In this document: positions 8,858-18,047 of the stretch, one piece after another
How the letters are laid out: each line of letters begins with the position of its first letter
Position numbering within the stretch: the stretch's first letter is position 1
From: Nostoc flagelliforme FACHB-838
GTDB lineage: Bacteria; Cyanobacteriota; Cyanobacteriia; Cyanobacteriales; Nostocaceae
Reading direction: 5' to 3'
DNA length: 64,000 nt
NCBI RefSeq assembly: GCF_014698065.1
Contig: NZ_JACJSI010000005.1
Location: 62,001-126,000, forward strand
The notes under the pieces: generated by a model
What the model saw: only the letters and a program-made list of their open reading frames with translations
Database searches by the model: none
Told to the model about the DNA's origin: nothing
Made by a program: the position numbers and the translations under genes

Positions 8858-10600
8858 ATGAAGAAAAATAAGAAATCGTCTCTGGTGTTGACGCTCTCGG
8901 CTGCTGGATTATTGATTAGTGGGGGGAGTGTAGGATACTGGTTGTTAGCGCAGAGACAAATATCTTCTAGCGATTTGCTAGTAGGTGCAAATATTATTCC
9001 TGGTGATGCTCTGTTTGCGGTTTCCTTAACAACAGATCCCCAGCAGTGGCAAAAATTGCGGCAGTTTGGGACAAGAGAAACCCAAACAGAACTGGACAAA
9101 AATTTAGTCCAGTTACGCGATCGCTTTCTGACTAATAATGGTTACGACTTCCAGAAAGATATCGCTCCTTGGGTAGGCAATGATGTGACAATCGCAATTC
9201 TTGCCCCAGCAATAGGGAGTAAATCTGCACCCAAACCAGTTACCACTAATGAAAATGCTGCTAGCGATCAGCAGTCGATGGTAATGGTATTGCCAGTGAA
9301 AAACCCAGAAATCGCCAAAAACATCTTGGCACAACCCAAAACCCTTAAACAAGGTAAATGGATTGACCGTACTTATCAAGGGATTGCCATCAAACAAAGT
9401 GAGGGACAACCAGGAGAAAACTTCTCGGCGGCATTACTAGATGGGCGTTTTTTAGTCATAACTGATAGTCCCAAAGCCACAGAACGAGCGATCGATGCCT
9501 ACAAAAATAAAACATCTTTAGCTACAACTGGGGGCTTTACGGAAAATTTTCCGAAAATCGCCAACCATCAACCCTTTGCCCAGTTTTATGTAAATGTACC
9601 AACAGCAGCCAAAATAGCCGCCGCTTCTCCAAACCGCCCTTTACCTGCTCAAGTATTGGCTCAACTGCAAAATAACCAAGGTTTAGCGGGGACAATGACT
9701 TTAGAGTCAGAAGGAATCCGCTTCAAGGGCGTTTCTTGGCTAAACCCTAATAGTCAAAGAGTGCTGGCAGTGGAAAACAAAGCTGGGAAAATGCAAAGCC
9801 GCGTACCAGCGGAAACCTTGATGATGCTTTCGGGGGGTAACTTACAGAGGTTGTGGGGAGACTATGTTTTAACATCTCAGCGAAATCCTTTATCGCCGAT
9901 CGCACCAGAACAGCTACGAGGCGGTGTAAAATCTCTGATTAATCTTGACTTAGATAAGGATTTGCTCAGTTGGATGAAAGGCGAATTTTCCTTATCATTG
10001 ATTCCTAATACTCCAAAAGCAGGTTCACCAGATGATTTCCGTGCAGGTCTAGTGTTCATGGTACAGGCAAGCAATGCCTACAACGGGCAAAGTTTACGCC
10101 AATCAGCTGAAGCATCCTTAAAACAGCTAGATGACGTGATGAGAAATCAATACCAGTTCCAAGTTCAACCGGGGAAAGTCGCAGATAGACCTGTTGTTAA
10201 CTGGGTTTCACCTTATGGTACGTTAACTGCCACCCACGGTTGGTTAGATGGAGATGTCGCCTTTCTAGTAGTGGGCGCTCCAATCACGGATAAAATTGTT
10301 CCCAAACCGAACAATGCATTAGCTAGCGCGATCCCCTTTCAAGAAACAGTTCCTACAGAACCAAATCCGACAAATGGTCAATTTTTCCTGGATGTGGAAC
10401 GAACTGTGAAAAATTTCCCTTTACCAACTCTAATTCCCAATCAGCAAATTTTGTTAAATGCAACACGCTCAATTGGGATGACATCTGCTGTCAGCGATAG
10501 TCGTAGTAACCGCTATGACATTTTTATCGCACTCAAAAAAGTTACTAACGCGACTGCTTTGCCTAGTCCAGAAAGCAATAAGAGCAACTCTGTCAAATAG
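8858..10600 (+). CDS. DUF3352 domain-containing protein
   Basis: About 580 residues. An N-terminal membrane anchor follows a basic start: MKKNKKSS, then a hydrophobic stretch to about residue 34. The rest is one large extracytoplasmic DUF3352 region, typical of cyanobacteria and of unknown function. It begins with a segment like ANIIPGDALFAVSLTTDPQQW and carries internal repeats of the form AAL(L)DGRFLVITDSPKATERAID. The frame also allows an ATG at 8831, ten residues earlier. I prefer 8858 because the Lys-rich segment then becomes the normal n-region. The gene is monocistronic as far as spacing shows. Confidence 0.8.
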   Translation: MKKNKKSSLVLTLSAAGLLISGGSVGYWLLAQRQISSSDLLVGANIIPGDALFAVSLTTDPQQWQKLRQFGTRETQTELDKNLVQLRDRFLTNNGYDFQKDIAPWVGNDVTIAILAPAIGSKSAPKPVTTNENAASDQQSMVMVLPVKNPEIAKNILAQPKTLKQGKWIDRTYQGIAIKQSEGQPGENFSAALLDGRFLVITDSPKATERAIDAYKNKTSLATTGGFTENFPKIANHQPFAQFYVNVPTAAKIAAASPNRPLPAQVLAQLQNNQGLAGTMTLESEGIRFKGVSWLNPNSQRVLAVENKAGKMQSRVPAETLMMLSGGNLQRLWGDYVLTSQRNPLSPIAPEQLRGGVKSLINLDLDKDLLSWMKGEFSLSLIPNTPKAGSPDDFRAGLVFMVQASNAYNGQSLRQSAEASLKQLDDVMRNQYQFQVQPGKVADRPVVNWVSPYGTLTATHGWLDGDVAFLVVGAPITDKIVPKPNNALASAIPFQETVPTEPNPTNGQFFLDVERTVKNFPLPTLIPNQQILLNATRSIGMTSAVSDSRSNRYDIFIALKKVTNATALPSPESNKSNSVK

Positions 10601-10804
10601 GGGGCTAGGGACTGGCTACTGGTTACAACGGAAGAAATTCTTTTAAGATTGGTTGGGATATGACTACATATTTATTTTGGCTAATCTCTAATCCCCAGTA
10701 TCCAATCCCTATTTCTCTATTCCTCCTGTGCCATGATCCTCTAAACATATAGGATCAGAACAGTCAGAATCCATATTTTAAATTATCCACGGAGAGAACA
10801 CTTT

Positions 10805-11866
10805 ATGAATCTAGTTGTACTCCAGAACTGGCTGGACAATGCCTCCTTTGCCATATTATTCCTGACAATGCTGGTGTATTGGGGAGGCGCAGCTTTTCCG
10901 AATATACCTTATCTAGCTGCTTTGGGGACAGCTGGGATGGCGATCGCAAATTTGTGTATAGCTACTTTACTAGGGGCACGATGGATCGAAGCTGGTTATT
11001 TTCCCTTAAGTAATCTCTATGAATCTCTGTTTTTCTTAACTTGGGGAATTACCGCCGTTCATCTCATTGCCGAAAATAGTAGTCGTAGCCGCTTAGTAGG
11101 AGTTGCGACAGCGCCTGTGGCAATGGCGATCACTGCTTTTGCTACTATGACACTACCATCGCAAATGCAAGCGTCAGAACCCCTAGTACCTGCGTTGAAG
11201 TCAAATTGGCTGATGATGCATGTCAGCGTGATGATGTTGAGTTATTCTGCTTTGATGGTGGGTTCATTATTAGCGATCGCTTTCTTAATTGTCACTCGCG
11301 GCCAAAACATCCAATTACAAGGTAGTTCTGTTGGTACTGGCGGCTATCGCAGTAACGGCTATCGCTTGCACAAAGCATCCGAACTAATTTCTCAACCACC
11401 AACCCCTGCTGTCGAAAATAACGGCTTTGCCCGTTTTGAAACTACTAGCAACGGCAACGGCAACGGTAACACCGCTGTTTTGAATTTAGTAACTACTCCT
11501 GAATCTCAAGCTGTAGCATCTGCTGAACCTCTTTCACCTCAGCGCCTTACCCTTGCCGAAACCCTCGATAACATCAGCTATCGCATCATTGGATTAGGAT
11601 TTCCCCTGCTGACAATTGGCATCATTGCCGGTGGGGTTTGGGCTAACGAAGCCTGGGGTTCTTACTGGAGTTGGGATCCGAAAGAAACTTGGGCATTAAT
11701 TACCTGGTTAGTGTTCGCCGCCTACCTTCACGCCAGAATTACTCGCGGTTGGCAAGGGCGAAGTCCCGCAATTTTAGCCTCAACAGGTTTGCTTGTCGTT
11801 TGGGTTTGCTATCTCGGTGTAAATCTTTTGGGTAAAGGTTTACATTCTTACGGTTGGTTTTTCTAA
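10805..11866 (+). CDS. ccsA: Cytochrome c biogenesis protein CcsA (system II haem-handling protein)
   Basis: 353 residues, polytopic. Together with Ccs1 it carries haem across the thylakoid or plasma membrane and attaches it to apocytochromes c. The tryptophan-rich haem-binding WWD motif is visible ([17 protein letters not shown]), followed by the C-terminal helices with a conserved His near HARITRGW. The N-terminal half has several helices with [13 protein letters not shown]. Between the halves is a variable loop of about 90 residues containing SNGNGNGNT. The ATG at 10805 follows a GGAGAG ribosome site. Naming differs: some databases call this family CcsB. Confidence 0.92.
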   Translation: MNLVVLQNWLDNASFAILFLTMLVYWGGAAFPNIPYLAALGTAGMAIANLCIATLLGARWIEAGYFPLSNLYESLFFLTWGITAVHLIAENSSRSRLVGVATAPVAMAITAFATMTLPSQMQASEPLVPALKSNWLMMHVSVMMLSYSALMVGSLLAIAFLIVTRGQNIQLQGSSVGTGGYRSNGYRLHKASELISQPPTPAVENNGFARFETTSNGNGNGNTAVLNLVTTPESQAVASAEPLSPQRLTLAETLDNISYRIIGLGFPLLTIGIIAGGVWANEAWGSYWSWDPKETWALITWLVFAAYLHARITRGWQGRSPAILASTGLLVVWVCYLGVNLLGKGLHSYGWFF

Positions 11867-11980
11867 GAACCTCACTAAGACAGTACTGAGTGTTGAGTAT
11901 TTTACTTTTATTCATAACTCAGCACTTAGTAAAATCCCGCGTAAAACTATGGTGAGTTAAATATTTAAGTTGAAACGCAG

Positions 11981-12007
11981 AGGGGTGAAGAGTTTTTCTT
12001 CACCCCT
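11981..12007 (+). terminator. Hairpin downstream of ccsA
   Basis: AGGGGTGAAG and CTTCACCCCT form a perfect 10-bp stem with an 8-nt loop, about 115 nt after the ccsA stop. Only a short TT follows the stem. This is a terminator-like structure, moderately confident. Confidence 0.55.
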
Positions 12008-12138
12008 TTGTGCAATACACAAATTATTACGATAATAACCAAGGACTAATGATAATTGACTAATGACCAAATTATCATTTTATTTCGGATCAACTGTTAT
12101 ATCTCTGGAAAATATAGATTTATTGACAGGAGATTTTT

Positions 12139-12447
12139 ATGGAAGATGGATTTGAGAGACTAAACCATGATGAAGTTGTGTCTATAGAACCAGACACTTT
12201 TAATAAGTTAAATATTGCTAAAACTTTTAAAGTCCGTGATTTGATTACAGCAATTAAGGAATATATTGGGGCAGAAGAGACAGATGAAGTAAATTTGTAT
12301 ACCCAAGGATTAAATTGTGAAGTATTACAATTTAGTACTTTGGGATGGAAAAAAGGAAAAGTGAGACTTGCTTTAGAATTTTGTCCTGATGAATCTGAGT
12401 CCCCACTTGATGAAATTTTTCAAAAACTAAAACAAGTGGAAAATTAA
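12139..12447 (+). CDS. KGK domain protein
   Basis: 102 residues. The C-terminal half carries the signature that names the KGK family, (G)WKKGKVRLALEFCPDE, near residues 74-90. The N-terminal half starts with a segment rich in acidic residues and D-V-V-S-type strand patterns. The family is small, soluble and almost confined to cyanobacteria; its function is unknown. A good ribosome site (CAGGAG, 8 nt before the ATG) fixes the start. It lies upstream of a Uma2 gene, separated by a hairpin, so they are probably separate transcripts. Confidence 0.8.
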   Translation: MEDGFERLNHDEVVSIEPDTFNKLNIAKTFKVRDLITAIKEYIGAEETDEVNLYTQGLNCEVLQFSTLGWKKGKVRLALEFCPDESESPLDEIFQKLKQVEN

Positions 12448-12464
12448 TATCCAATGAACAAAAC

Positions 12465-12493
12465 ATCCCTGGCTTCTTAAAGAAGTCGGGGAT
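12465..12493. terminator. Hairpin after the KGK gene
   Basis: ATCCCTGGCTTCTT and AGAAGTCGGGGAT form an imperfect stem of about 13 bp, 18 nt after the stop codon. The motif (ATCCCCGACTTCTT type) is a dispersed cyanobacterial palindrome that often sits at gene ends. Confidence 0.55.
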
Positions 12494-12599
12494 CTAATAC
12501 TCTCTATGTTTGCAAATAAAATTAGTATGTGCTGAATCGCTATCAAAATTCATTAATAAAATAAAAATGTACTAATAACTAAGAAACGGTAAACCTATC

Positions 12600-13277
12600 A
12601 TGCTAAATTACGATCCATTAGCTTGTTTGCCCTCCTCTGAGGAACTGCCAGACTCTGACGATACCCCTGTGGATAATGAATTACAAGATTTAATTCCTGG
12701 TTTACTCAAAGCAATACTTTCAATGGCATGGCCAGAAAGAATGGATTGGTTTTTTGGTATAGATATGGGAATTTATTATGACCCAGATTTACCGCCAATT
12801 GTGCCAGATGGATTTTTGAGTTTGGGGGTAAAGCGATTTTATGATGAAAACCTCCGTCCCAGTTATGTGCTTTGGGAAGAGAAGAAACTACCGATATTAG
12901 TGCTGGAAGTGATATCTCAGACATATCGCGGTGAGTATTCGACCAAAAAAGCAGAGTATGCAAGATTAGGGTTTTTGTATTATGTGGTTTACAATCCATT
13001 TCGTCGTCGTAAGCCACGTTTAGAAGTTTACAAATTATTTAATAATACTTATGAATTACATGATAGTAATCCCGTTTGGTTGCCAGAGATTGGTTTAGGA
13101 ATTGGCGTAGAACGGGGAACTTATCTAGGCATTCCCCGCGAATGGTTATATTGGTACGATCATCAGGGGCAAAGGCTTTTAACACCACAAGAACAGGCTC
13201 AACAAGCTGAAAAACGCACCCAATTATTAGCAGAAAGATTGCGATCGCTTGGTGTAGATCCTGATTCTCTCTCCTGA
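12600..13277 (+). CDS. Uma2 family protein (DUF820, PD-(D/E)XK-like fold)
   Basis: 225 residues. The Uma2 family has a restriction-endonuclease-like fold and is massively expanded in filamentous cyanobacteria; the cellular role is not established. Nuclease-core elements are visible: the PIVPDGFLSLGV strand with its Asp, PILVLEVIS, and a Lys-containing helix (TKKAEYARLGFLYYVVYNP). The C-terminal tail (TPQEQAQQAEKRTQLLAERLRSLGVDPDSL) is the usual coiled extension of one Uma2 subgroup. The start is the ATG at 12600, soon after an AT-rich leader. A second family member is at 23414-23980. Confidence 0.85.
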   Translation: MLNYDPLACLPSSEELPDSDDTPVDNELQDLIPGLLKAILSMAWPERMDWFFGIDMGIYYDPDLPPIVPDGFLSLGVKRFYDENLRPSYVLWEEKKLPILVLEVISQTYRGEYSTKKAEYARLGFLYYVVYNPFRRRKPRLEVYKLFNNTYELHDSNPVWLPEIGLGIGVERGTYLGIPREWLYWYDHQGQRLLTPQEQAQQAEKRTQLLAERLRSLGVDPDSLS

Positions 13278-13294
13278 ATTGCTATCAAAATTCA

Positions 13295-13440
13295 TTAATG
13301 AAATTTAGTATATTCACCCTGCTGTTCTGCCAAATCTCCTAACCACCAGAGAGTAATTGCTTGAGTTTGGACATCACCAATGCATTCTTTTATTTCCAAA
13401 GACTGATTGAAAAGTGCGATCGCTTTGTTGGTAAGATGTT
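13295..13440 (-). pseudogene. Remnant of a TPR-repeat protein gene
   Basis: On the minus strand the frame ending at 13295 reads NKAIALFNQSLEIKECIGDV, then QTQAITLWWLGDLAEQQGE, followed shortly by a stop. This is one complete tetratricopeptide unit plus the start of the next, of the NB-ARC/TPR class common in Nostoc. Upstream in this frame the sequence overlaps the 5' end of the plus-strand FMN gene and has no TPR character. I read it as the decayed 3' end of a larger TPR gene. Confidence 0.55.
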
Positions 13441-13479
13441 CAGAAATACCTGGCGTTAGATTACCAACAGAATTGTATA

Positions 13480-14064
13480 ATGTCTCTTGCTCCTTGGCGA
13501 GGTGCGATCGCTCATGCGCTCCATCGCAACCGCAGCCTTGTTTATGCCCGTTATCTGCAACTAGCAACGCTACAAGCTAATGGTCGCCCCGCTAATCGTA
13601 CCCTAGTCTTTCGCGGCTTTCTGGAAGATACAAATCAGCTAAAATTTATCACCGATAACCGTAGCGCCAAAGCCGATCAGATACAGCAACAACCTTGGGC
13701 AGAAGTTTGCTGGTACTTTCCCAATACACGAGAACAATTCCGCATCACTGGTTATTTGACTTTGGTAAGCAGCGATGATTTTCACCAAGATTTACAGCCA
13801 GCGCGGATTGCAATGTGGCAAGAATTGAGTGATGCGGCGCGTTTACAGTTTGCTTGGCCCTATCCTGGTAAACCCAGAATCCAAGAATTAAGCGCCTTTG
13901 AGCCAGCAGCGCCCGATCCTGTTGAGCCAGCGGCTAATTTTTGTCTACTGCTACTTGATCCGATGCAAGTAGACCATTTAGAATTACGCGGCGAACCACA
14001 AAATCGATGGCTTTACTGCCGTAATGACCAGCAAGAGTGGTCTAACGAAGCAATTAATCCGTGA
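13480..14064 (+). CDS. PPOX-class FMN-binding protein (alr4036 / Npun_F5749 family)
   Basis: 194 residues, related to pyridoxamine 5'-phosphate oxidase and restricted mainly to cyanobacteria. The split-barrel FMN fold is recognisable from the strand pair QLATLQANGRPANRTLVFRGF, then TNQLKFITDNRSAKADQI (the phosphate-binding Arg/Ser/Lys), then PWAEVCWYFPNTREQFRITG. The C-terminal part (WPYPGKPR...NFCLLLLDPMQVDHLELRG) matches this subfamily rather than PdxH. The true substrate is unknown. Its 5' end begins 40 nt from the TPR remnant. Confidence 0.85.
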   Translation: MSLAPWRGAIAHALHRNRSLVYARYLQLATLQANGRPANRTLVFRGFLEDTNQLKFITDNRSAKADQIQQQPWAEVCWYFPNTREQFRITGYLTLVSSDDFHQDLQPARIAMWQELSDAARLQFAWPYPGKPRIQELSAFEPAAPDPVEPAANFCLLLLDPMQVDHLELRGEPQNRWLYCRNDQQEWSNEAINP

Positions 14065-14109
14065 TTTAGTCAAGAGTCAAAAGATCGGCCCTTAACCCTT
14101 GACGTTTAA

Positions 14110-14874
14110 CTAAATGCCAGCACCATCTAGAAATTGCTGGATAGTCTTATCTTTGAGGTTGCACCAGCGAGTATCGTTAGTTGGTTCATCTTCTTTTGGA
14201 GCTAAACAACCCACTAAAACAGGAGTGTTTTCTGAAGAATTGGTACGCTGAAGAGTTTGTATTTGTTCTTCCAACGCCTCAATCCGGTCAACTAAAGCAC
14301 GAATTACTTGGGCTTCTGAATCAGGTAAGTTATTGTGTTCAAGAGGTGCAACCCGAACTCCAGAACGATACATTATGCGCCCAGGCACACCCACCACAGT
14401 AGAGTCTGAAGGCACATCCCTAAGAACAACAGAACCTGCACCAATACGGACATTATTACCAATTTGGATATTGCCCAATACCTTAGCTCCAGCCCCAACT
14501 ACGACGTTTTCACCCACAGTTGGATGGCGTTTACCACATTCTTTACCAGTACCCCCAAGGGTGACACCTTGATAAATTAGGGCATAGTCTCCCACGATCG
14601 CAGTTTCACCAATTACTACACCCATCCCGTGGTCAATAAACACACTTTGCCCAATAACTGCACCAGGGTGGATTTCAATTCCAGTTAAAAACCGAGCCAA
14701 GTGAGAAATCAGGCGGGGAATAAAGGGAAGACCAAGAACATACAGCCAGTGAGCCAGCCTATGGAATAGCAGGGCTTGCAAACCAGGGTAACAAAATAAA
14801 ACTTCCAACCAGTTACGGGCAGCTGGGTCACGTTCAAATATGATACGAAAGTCAGCACGCAGTATAGATAGCAC
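14110..14874 (-). CDS. cysE: Serine O-acetyltransferase
   Basis: 254 residues. It acetylates L-serine with acetyl-CoA, the committed step to cysteine. The N-terminal helical region ([38 protein letters not shown]) is the short form used by cyanobacteria and Bacillus. The left-handed beta-helix follows from about residue 65: [28 protein letters not shown], the catalytic [32 protein letters not shown], and VPGRIM. A C-terminal tail of about 70 residues beyond the usual end is Gln/Glu-rich and ends DGAGI. Feedback inhibition by cysteine is expected from the family but is not visible. Confidence 0.94.
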   Translation of the reverse strand: MLSILRADFRIIFERDPAARNWLEVLFCYPGLQALLFHRLAHWLYVLGLPFIPRLISHLARFLTGIEIHPGAVIGQSVFIDHGMGVVIGETAIVGDYALIYQGVTLGGTGKECGKRHPTVGENVVVGAGAKVLGNIQIGNNVRIGAGSVVLRDVPSDSTVVGVPGRIMYRSGVRVAPLEHNNLPDSEAQVIRALVDRIEALEEQIQTLQRTNSSENTPVLVGCLAPKEDEPTNDTRWCNLKDKTIQQFLDGAGI

Positions 14875-14949
14875 GAGATAGCACCCTCGGAAAGCACAAC
14901 AAGCTACTCTCCCATATTATCCTCTCAGGTGTTACACCTAAAAATTGGG

Positions 14950-15022
14950 AATGGGGCACTTGTACTGAGCGACGCCGTAAAACCTACGGCATAGCTACGC
15001 TTAGGGCGCAGCCTCTCGTAGT
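14950..15022. repeat. Dispersed palindromic repeat
   Basis: A GC-richer patch, GAGCGACGCCGTAAAACCTAC... to ...GCAGCCTCTCGTAG, of the same style as the patches at 5525-5620 and 60030-60085. It lies upstream of cysE in an otherwise gene-free stretch. Confidence 0.5.
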
Positions 15023-15047
15023 ATTGGGCATTGAAAATAGGCAGAGG

Positions 15048-15180
15048 GGAAGGGTGCCAATACTTCTCGGTTAACGGGAAAAGGGGAAAGGAAAAACCTT
15101 TAACCCTTACCCTTTACCCTTTTCCCCAAACCCGATTCCGAGTTAAAAATGCACAAAGTGAGAAGTATTGGGAAGGGTGC
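15048..15180. mobile_element. MITE-like element with 10-bp flanking direct repeats
   Basis: Perfect 11-bp terminal inverted repeats, CAATACTTCTC at 15058-15068 and GAGAAGTATTG at 15160-15170, bound a 113-bp element. They are immediately flanked by identical 10-bp direct repeats, GGAAGGGTGC at 15048-15057 and 15171-15180, which look like a target-site duplication. The interior is a weaker inverted repeat (CGGGAAAAGGGGAAAGG against CCCTTTTCCCC). It has no coding capacity, so movement would need a transposase supplied in trans. Confidence 0.7.
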
Positions 15181-15231
15181 TGCTCTTGCGGAGAGGAAAA
15201 TTCTTCTCTTTTGCTTCTTCCCCAGTCACCA

Positions 15232-15723
15232 TCACTGCTGCTCAACTTTTAGGGTATAGTCGTGCTTCACTCCATTATTAAATGTACCTACCCAAATTTT
15301 ATAAGTGCCAGGTTTCCAGTTGCGATCGCTAACGCTAGCATCTTTACTTTTGCCAGTGTCATCGCCGCAACGAATTGTATTTTGATCTGGGCCTTGAATT
15401 AGCAAAGTTGTATCGTTATTATTGCTATCAACTTGGATTGTTAACTGGGAAAAGTCATTTTCCAAAACCATAATGTGATCTGGAGTTGGATCGGCAAAAC
15501 CAATACAGGCTTTTTGATCACGATCGCGGTTACTTATGGCAGACAATGAGTAAGAACCACCTGTGGAACCCTGCATTGTTCCTTGTGCTTGATCAAAGTT
15601 TGTTGATAAATTGAAAGTGCCAAAATTTGCTGTCTCTGCTATTACAGGGGTAGCTGTAATGGCGACAAGCATAGTCAACAGACAACTGCCGCGAAACTGA
15701 AGTCGGGGGCAACAGTGTTTCAT
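15232..15723 (-). CDS. Secreted protein with a PPC-like beta-sandwich domain
   Basis: 163 residues. It has a signal peptide of about 29 residues (LLTMLVAITATPVIA, then cleavage before ETANFG). The mature protein resembles the prepeptidase C-terminal (PPC) domain: a strand with FGTFNLSTNF, a conserved CIGFADPTPDHIMVLENDFSQLTIQV, then TTLLIQGPDQNTIRCGDD and the closing PGTYKIWVGTFNNGVKHDYTLKVE. Two cysteines flank the core and may form a disulfide. There is no protease domain, so it would act as a periplasmic binding or structural module. The substrate is unknown. The gene ends 52 nt from the MITE. Confidence 0.7.
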   Translation of the reverse strand: MKHCCPRLQFRGSCLLTMLVAITATPVIAETANFGTFNLSTNFDQAQGTMQGSTGGSYSLSAISNRDRDQKACIGFADPTPDHIMVLENDFSQLTIQVDSNNNDTTLLIQGPDQNTIRCGDDTGKSKDASVSDRNWKPGTYKIWVGTFNNGVKHDYTLKVEQQ

Positions 15724-16008
15724 AGTAGCCCTCCAACAGGCTTTTAAATTAGTAATGATATATACATATTCTAATGAAAAAAATCCAGTGAAATTTCAGT
15801 TAGATGTGCCACATAAAAATGTGCCACAAGTAATTGTTTGGAAAGCAAGCAGCTAATTGCTAGGTTGTTCTTAAACTAGACAGCACCTACAATTCCTCAA
15901 GGTGAGCATTTTAGTTTTTTACAAAGGGGCTTAAAAGCAGTCAAAGTATCGTAAAAATTAGGTTTTAAGCAAACACTAAGCAATGCCTACCATACAAAAG
16001 TTTCTTCG

Positions 16009-16707
16009 CTAAACTGACTCTACCAAGGAAACACCAAAACGATAGCCTTTACCATATACCGTGTGAATCAGCGTAGTTTCTTTACGTACTTCAATCTTAC
16101 GACGCAGCAAGCGAATTAATGCCGCTATCACATTGCTGCTAGGTTGTTCTTCCTCTTGCCATAAATTTTGCATAATCTGGGCATGAGTTAGTAGTTGTCC
16201 AGTGTGTTCCATAAAGTATTGCAACAACTGGCTTTCTTTTTGCGATAGCTCAATTATCCGCCCTTGACGATAGGCTACTTGATTTTCACAATCGAGTTCT
16301 AAATCAGCAACAGTTAAACGTCCGGTAGTAGTTTCATTGGTTTGGGAACCGGAACGACGTAATAAAGCACGGACTCTCGCTAGTAATTCCCGCAGTTCAA
16401 AAGGTTTAACTAAATAGTCGTCCGCACCAGCGTCTAAACCTTGTACACGGTCATCGAGAGTATCTTTAGCTGTGAGAAAGAGTACTGGAGTGGTTTTACC
16501 TTGGTTTCGCAATTCTTGACAAATCTGTAACCCAGTTTTTCCTGGCAGCATCCAATCTAAAATCAGCAAGTCATAACTACCTGCTTGTGCAAGTTCGCTG
16601 CCAGATGTGCCATCGTAGGCGGCATCTACAGTGTAACTTTCACGAGTTAACAAGCGACTCAAGGGTTGAGTTAGTTCAACTTCATCATCAACTAATAAAA
16701 TTCTCAT
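16009..16707 (-). CDS. OmpR-family response regulator, RppA-like
   Basis: 232 residues from the ATG at complement 16705-16707. An upstream ATG at 16785 would add 26 residues that do not belong to a receiver domain. The receiver runs from about 1 to 120, with acidic pocket DD at 7-8, phosphoacceptor Asp51 (LLILDWMLPGKTG) and Lys101 in LVKPF. A winged-helix DNA-binding domain follows, ending IHTVYGKGYRFG. The nearest histidine kinase, at 18048-19502, is the probable partner. The arrangement resembles cyanobacterial RppA/RppB, linked to redox or metal control of photosynthesis genes in Synechocystis; the name is inferred from similarity and pairing. Confidence 0.82.
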   Translation of the reverse strand: MRILLVDDEVELTQPLSRLLTRESYTVDAAYDGTSGSELAQAGSYDLLILDWMLPGKTGLQICQELRNQGKTTPVLFLTAKDTLDDRVQGLDAGADDYLVKPFELRELLARVRALLRRSGSQTNETTTGRLTVADLELDCENQVAYRQGRIIELSQKESQLLQYFMEHTGQLLTHAQIMQNLWQEEEQPSSNVIAALIRLLRRKIEVRKETTLIHTVYGKGYRFGVSLVESV

Positions 16708-16827
16708 GCTGCTTGTCTTGACATTCCCACGAGAAGCCAATGGTCTTTGTGCTGAAAATTTTGTCAGCAATAGAGATATTCTCAATATTAGTGAACTGCC
16801 GAGACGCTAAGGATACCAATAAAAAGA

Positions 16828-17472
16828 ATGCTGACTGTTGCATTGCCAAAAGGGGAACTACTTAAAAATAGCATCCGCCTGCTACAAGCTGTAGGATTAG
16901 ATTTTAGTGCTTTTTTAGATTCAGGAAAACGTCAACTTCAGATTACTGACGCTAGCGGACAAGCGAAAGGTTTGCTTGTACGGGCGCAGGATGTGCCCGT
17001 TTATGTAGAATATGGTCAGGCACAACTGGGTGTTGTTGGTTATGATGTGCTGCGCGAGAAACAGCCGCAAGTTGCCCATTTAGTAGATTTGCAGTTTGGG
17101 CATTGTCGGATGTCGGTGGCGGTAAAAGCAACCAGTTCTTACCGATCGCCTTTAGACTTACCACCGCATGGTAGAGTTGCTTCCAAGTATGTAAATTGCG
17201 CTCGTGAATATTTCCACAGTCTAGATTTACCTGTAGAAATAGTTCCCTTGTATGGTTCAGTGGAACTAGGCCCAATTACTGGAATGTCAGAAGCGATCGT
17301 GGATTTAGTTTCCACAGGGCGGACTTTAAGCGAAAATGGTTTGATTGAAATTGCGACTCTGTATGAAAGCACGGCGCGCTTGATTGCCCATCCTCTGAGT
17401 TACCGCTTGAACACGGGTAATCTGAGTGATGTGATTGCCAAGCTCCGAGAGGCACTTTTGGTAGAGGTTTAA
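16828..17472 (+). CDS. hisG: ATP phosphoribosyltransferase, short form
   Basis: 214 residues. It catalyses the first step of histidine synthesis, joining ATP and PRPP. The short form lacks the C-terminal ACT-like regulatory domain and needs the HisZ subunit, which is not in this window. Typical segments are [40 protein letters not shown] and [12 protein letters not shown]. The PRPP loop [14 protein letters not shown] and the neighbouring strand MSEAIVDLV complete the catalytic core. It is divergent from the response regulator, with 120 nt between the starts, and separates the regulator from its probable kinase. hisC lies about 29 kb away. Confidence 0.95.
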   Translation: MLTVALPKGELLKNSIRLLQAVGLDFSAFLDSGKRQLQITDASGQAKGLLVRAQDVPVYVEYGQAQLGVVGYDVLREKQPQVAHLVDLQFGHCRMSVAVKATSSYRSPLDLPPHGRVASKYVNCAREYFHSLDLPVEIVPLYGSVELGPITGMSEAIVDLVSTGRTLSENGLIEIATLYESTARLIAHPLSYRLNTGNLSDVIAKLREALLVEV

Positions 17473-18047
17473 TACCAGTTTGTAATTCGAAATAATGCTC
17501 CGACATCGCTAACCCTACCTTTTCGTAGCATCTGGTATATAAGACAGTAATTCCTAATTTAAGGGACTTCCAAAAAAATACTCAACTACTTCTTGTGGGG
17601 TATGCGTCTCGCAGTGTGTCAATTTAACTTAAAAATTAGTCAAGACATTTTGAGAGATTGCCTCGTTCCCAGCTTCATGCTGGGAATGTCTATACAGAGG
17701 CTCTACTTTTATTACTCGTGGCAGCAACCCAATTTTCAAAGGGTTTTGACTAAATTAACACCAATTAAGCTACCCGTACCTTGTATTGCATTTAGCACGT
17801 AGCAACTTCACACATATAAACGATTAAATTTTTTATAAACAATAATGTTATGGTCTTCAATTTGTAAAGCGAAAAATGAGCAACTTTTTAGCGTTATATA
17901 GCGGTTCCCATTCAGATGCGGTACAAGATTATATTGCGAGGGTAGGGGTACGGCAGTGCCGTGCCCTTACGGGTGTACCTTACGTAAACGAGAACCGCTA
18001 TAAATACGTATTGTGAGGATTTCAGTCAAAAAAATAGATGAAAAAAT
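17473..18047. other. Repeat-filled interval hisG to histidine kinase
   Basis: No gene is credible. At about 17660-17690 is the dispersed hairpin TTCCCAGC...GCTGGGAA. At 17897-18002 is a 106-bp MITE, listed separately. An open frame at 17593-17802 is made largely of this repeat sequence and is rejected. Confidence 0.6.
17897..18002. mobile_element. MITE-like element, 106 bp
   Basis: Termini TATAGCGGTT and AACCGCTATA are perfect 10-bp inverted repeats, and the arms continue imperfectly (CCCATTC against GTTTACGTAAGG). The interior has the palindrome ACGGCAGTGCCGT. It carries no coding sequence. This TATAGCGGTT-ended family is widespread in Nostoc-type genomes. It ends 45 nt before the kinase start codon and may contribute to that promoter. 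Confidence 0.7.

Noticed and set aside
17593-17802. 69-codon frame between hisG and the kinase gene
   Set aside because: It is composed largely of a dispersed hairpin repeat and lacks a ribosome site.
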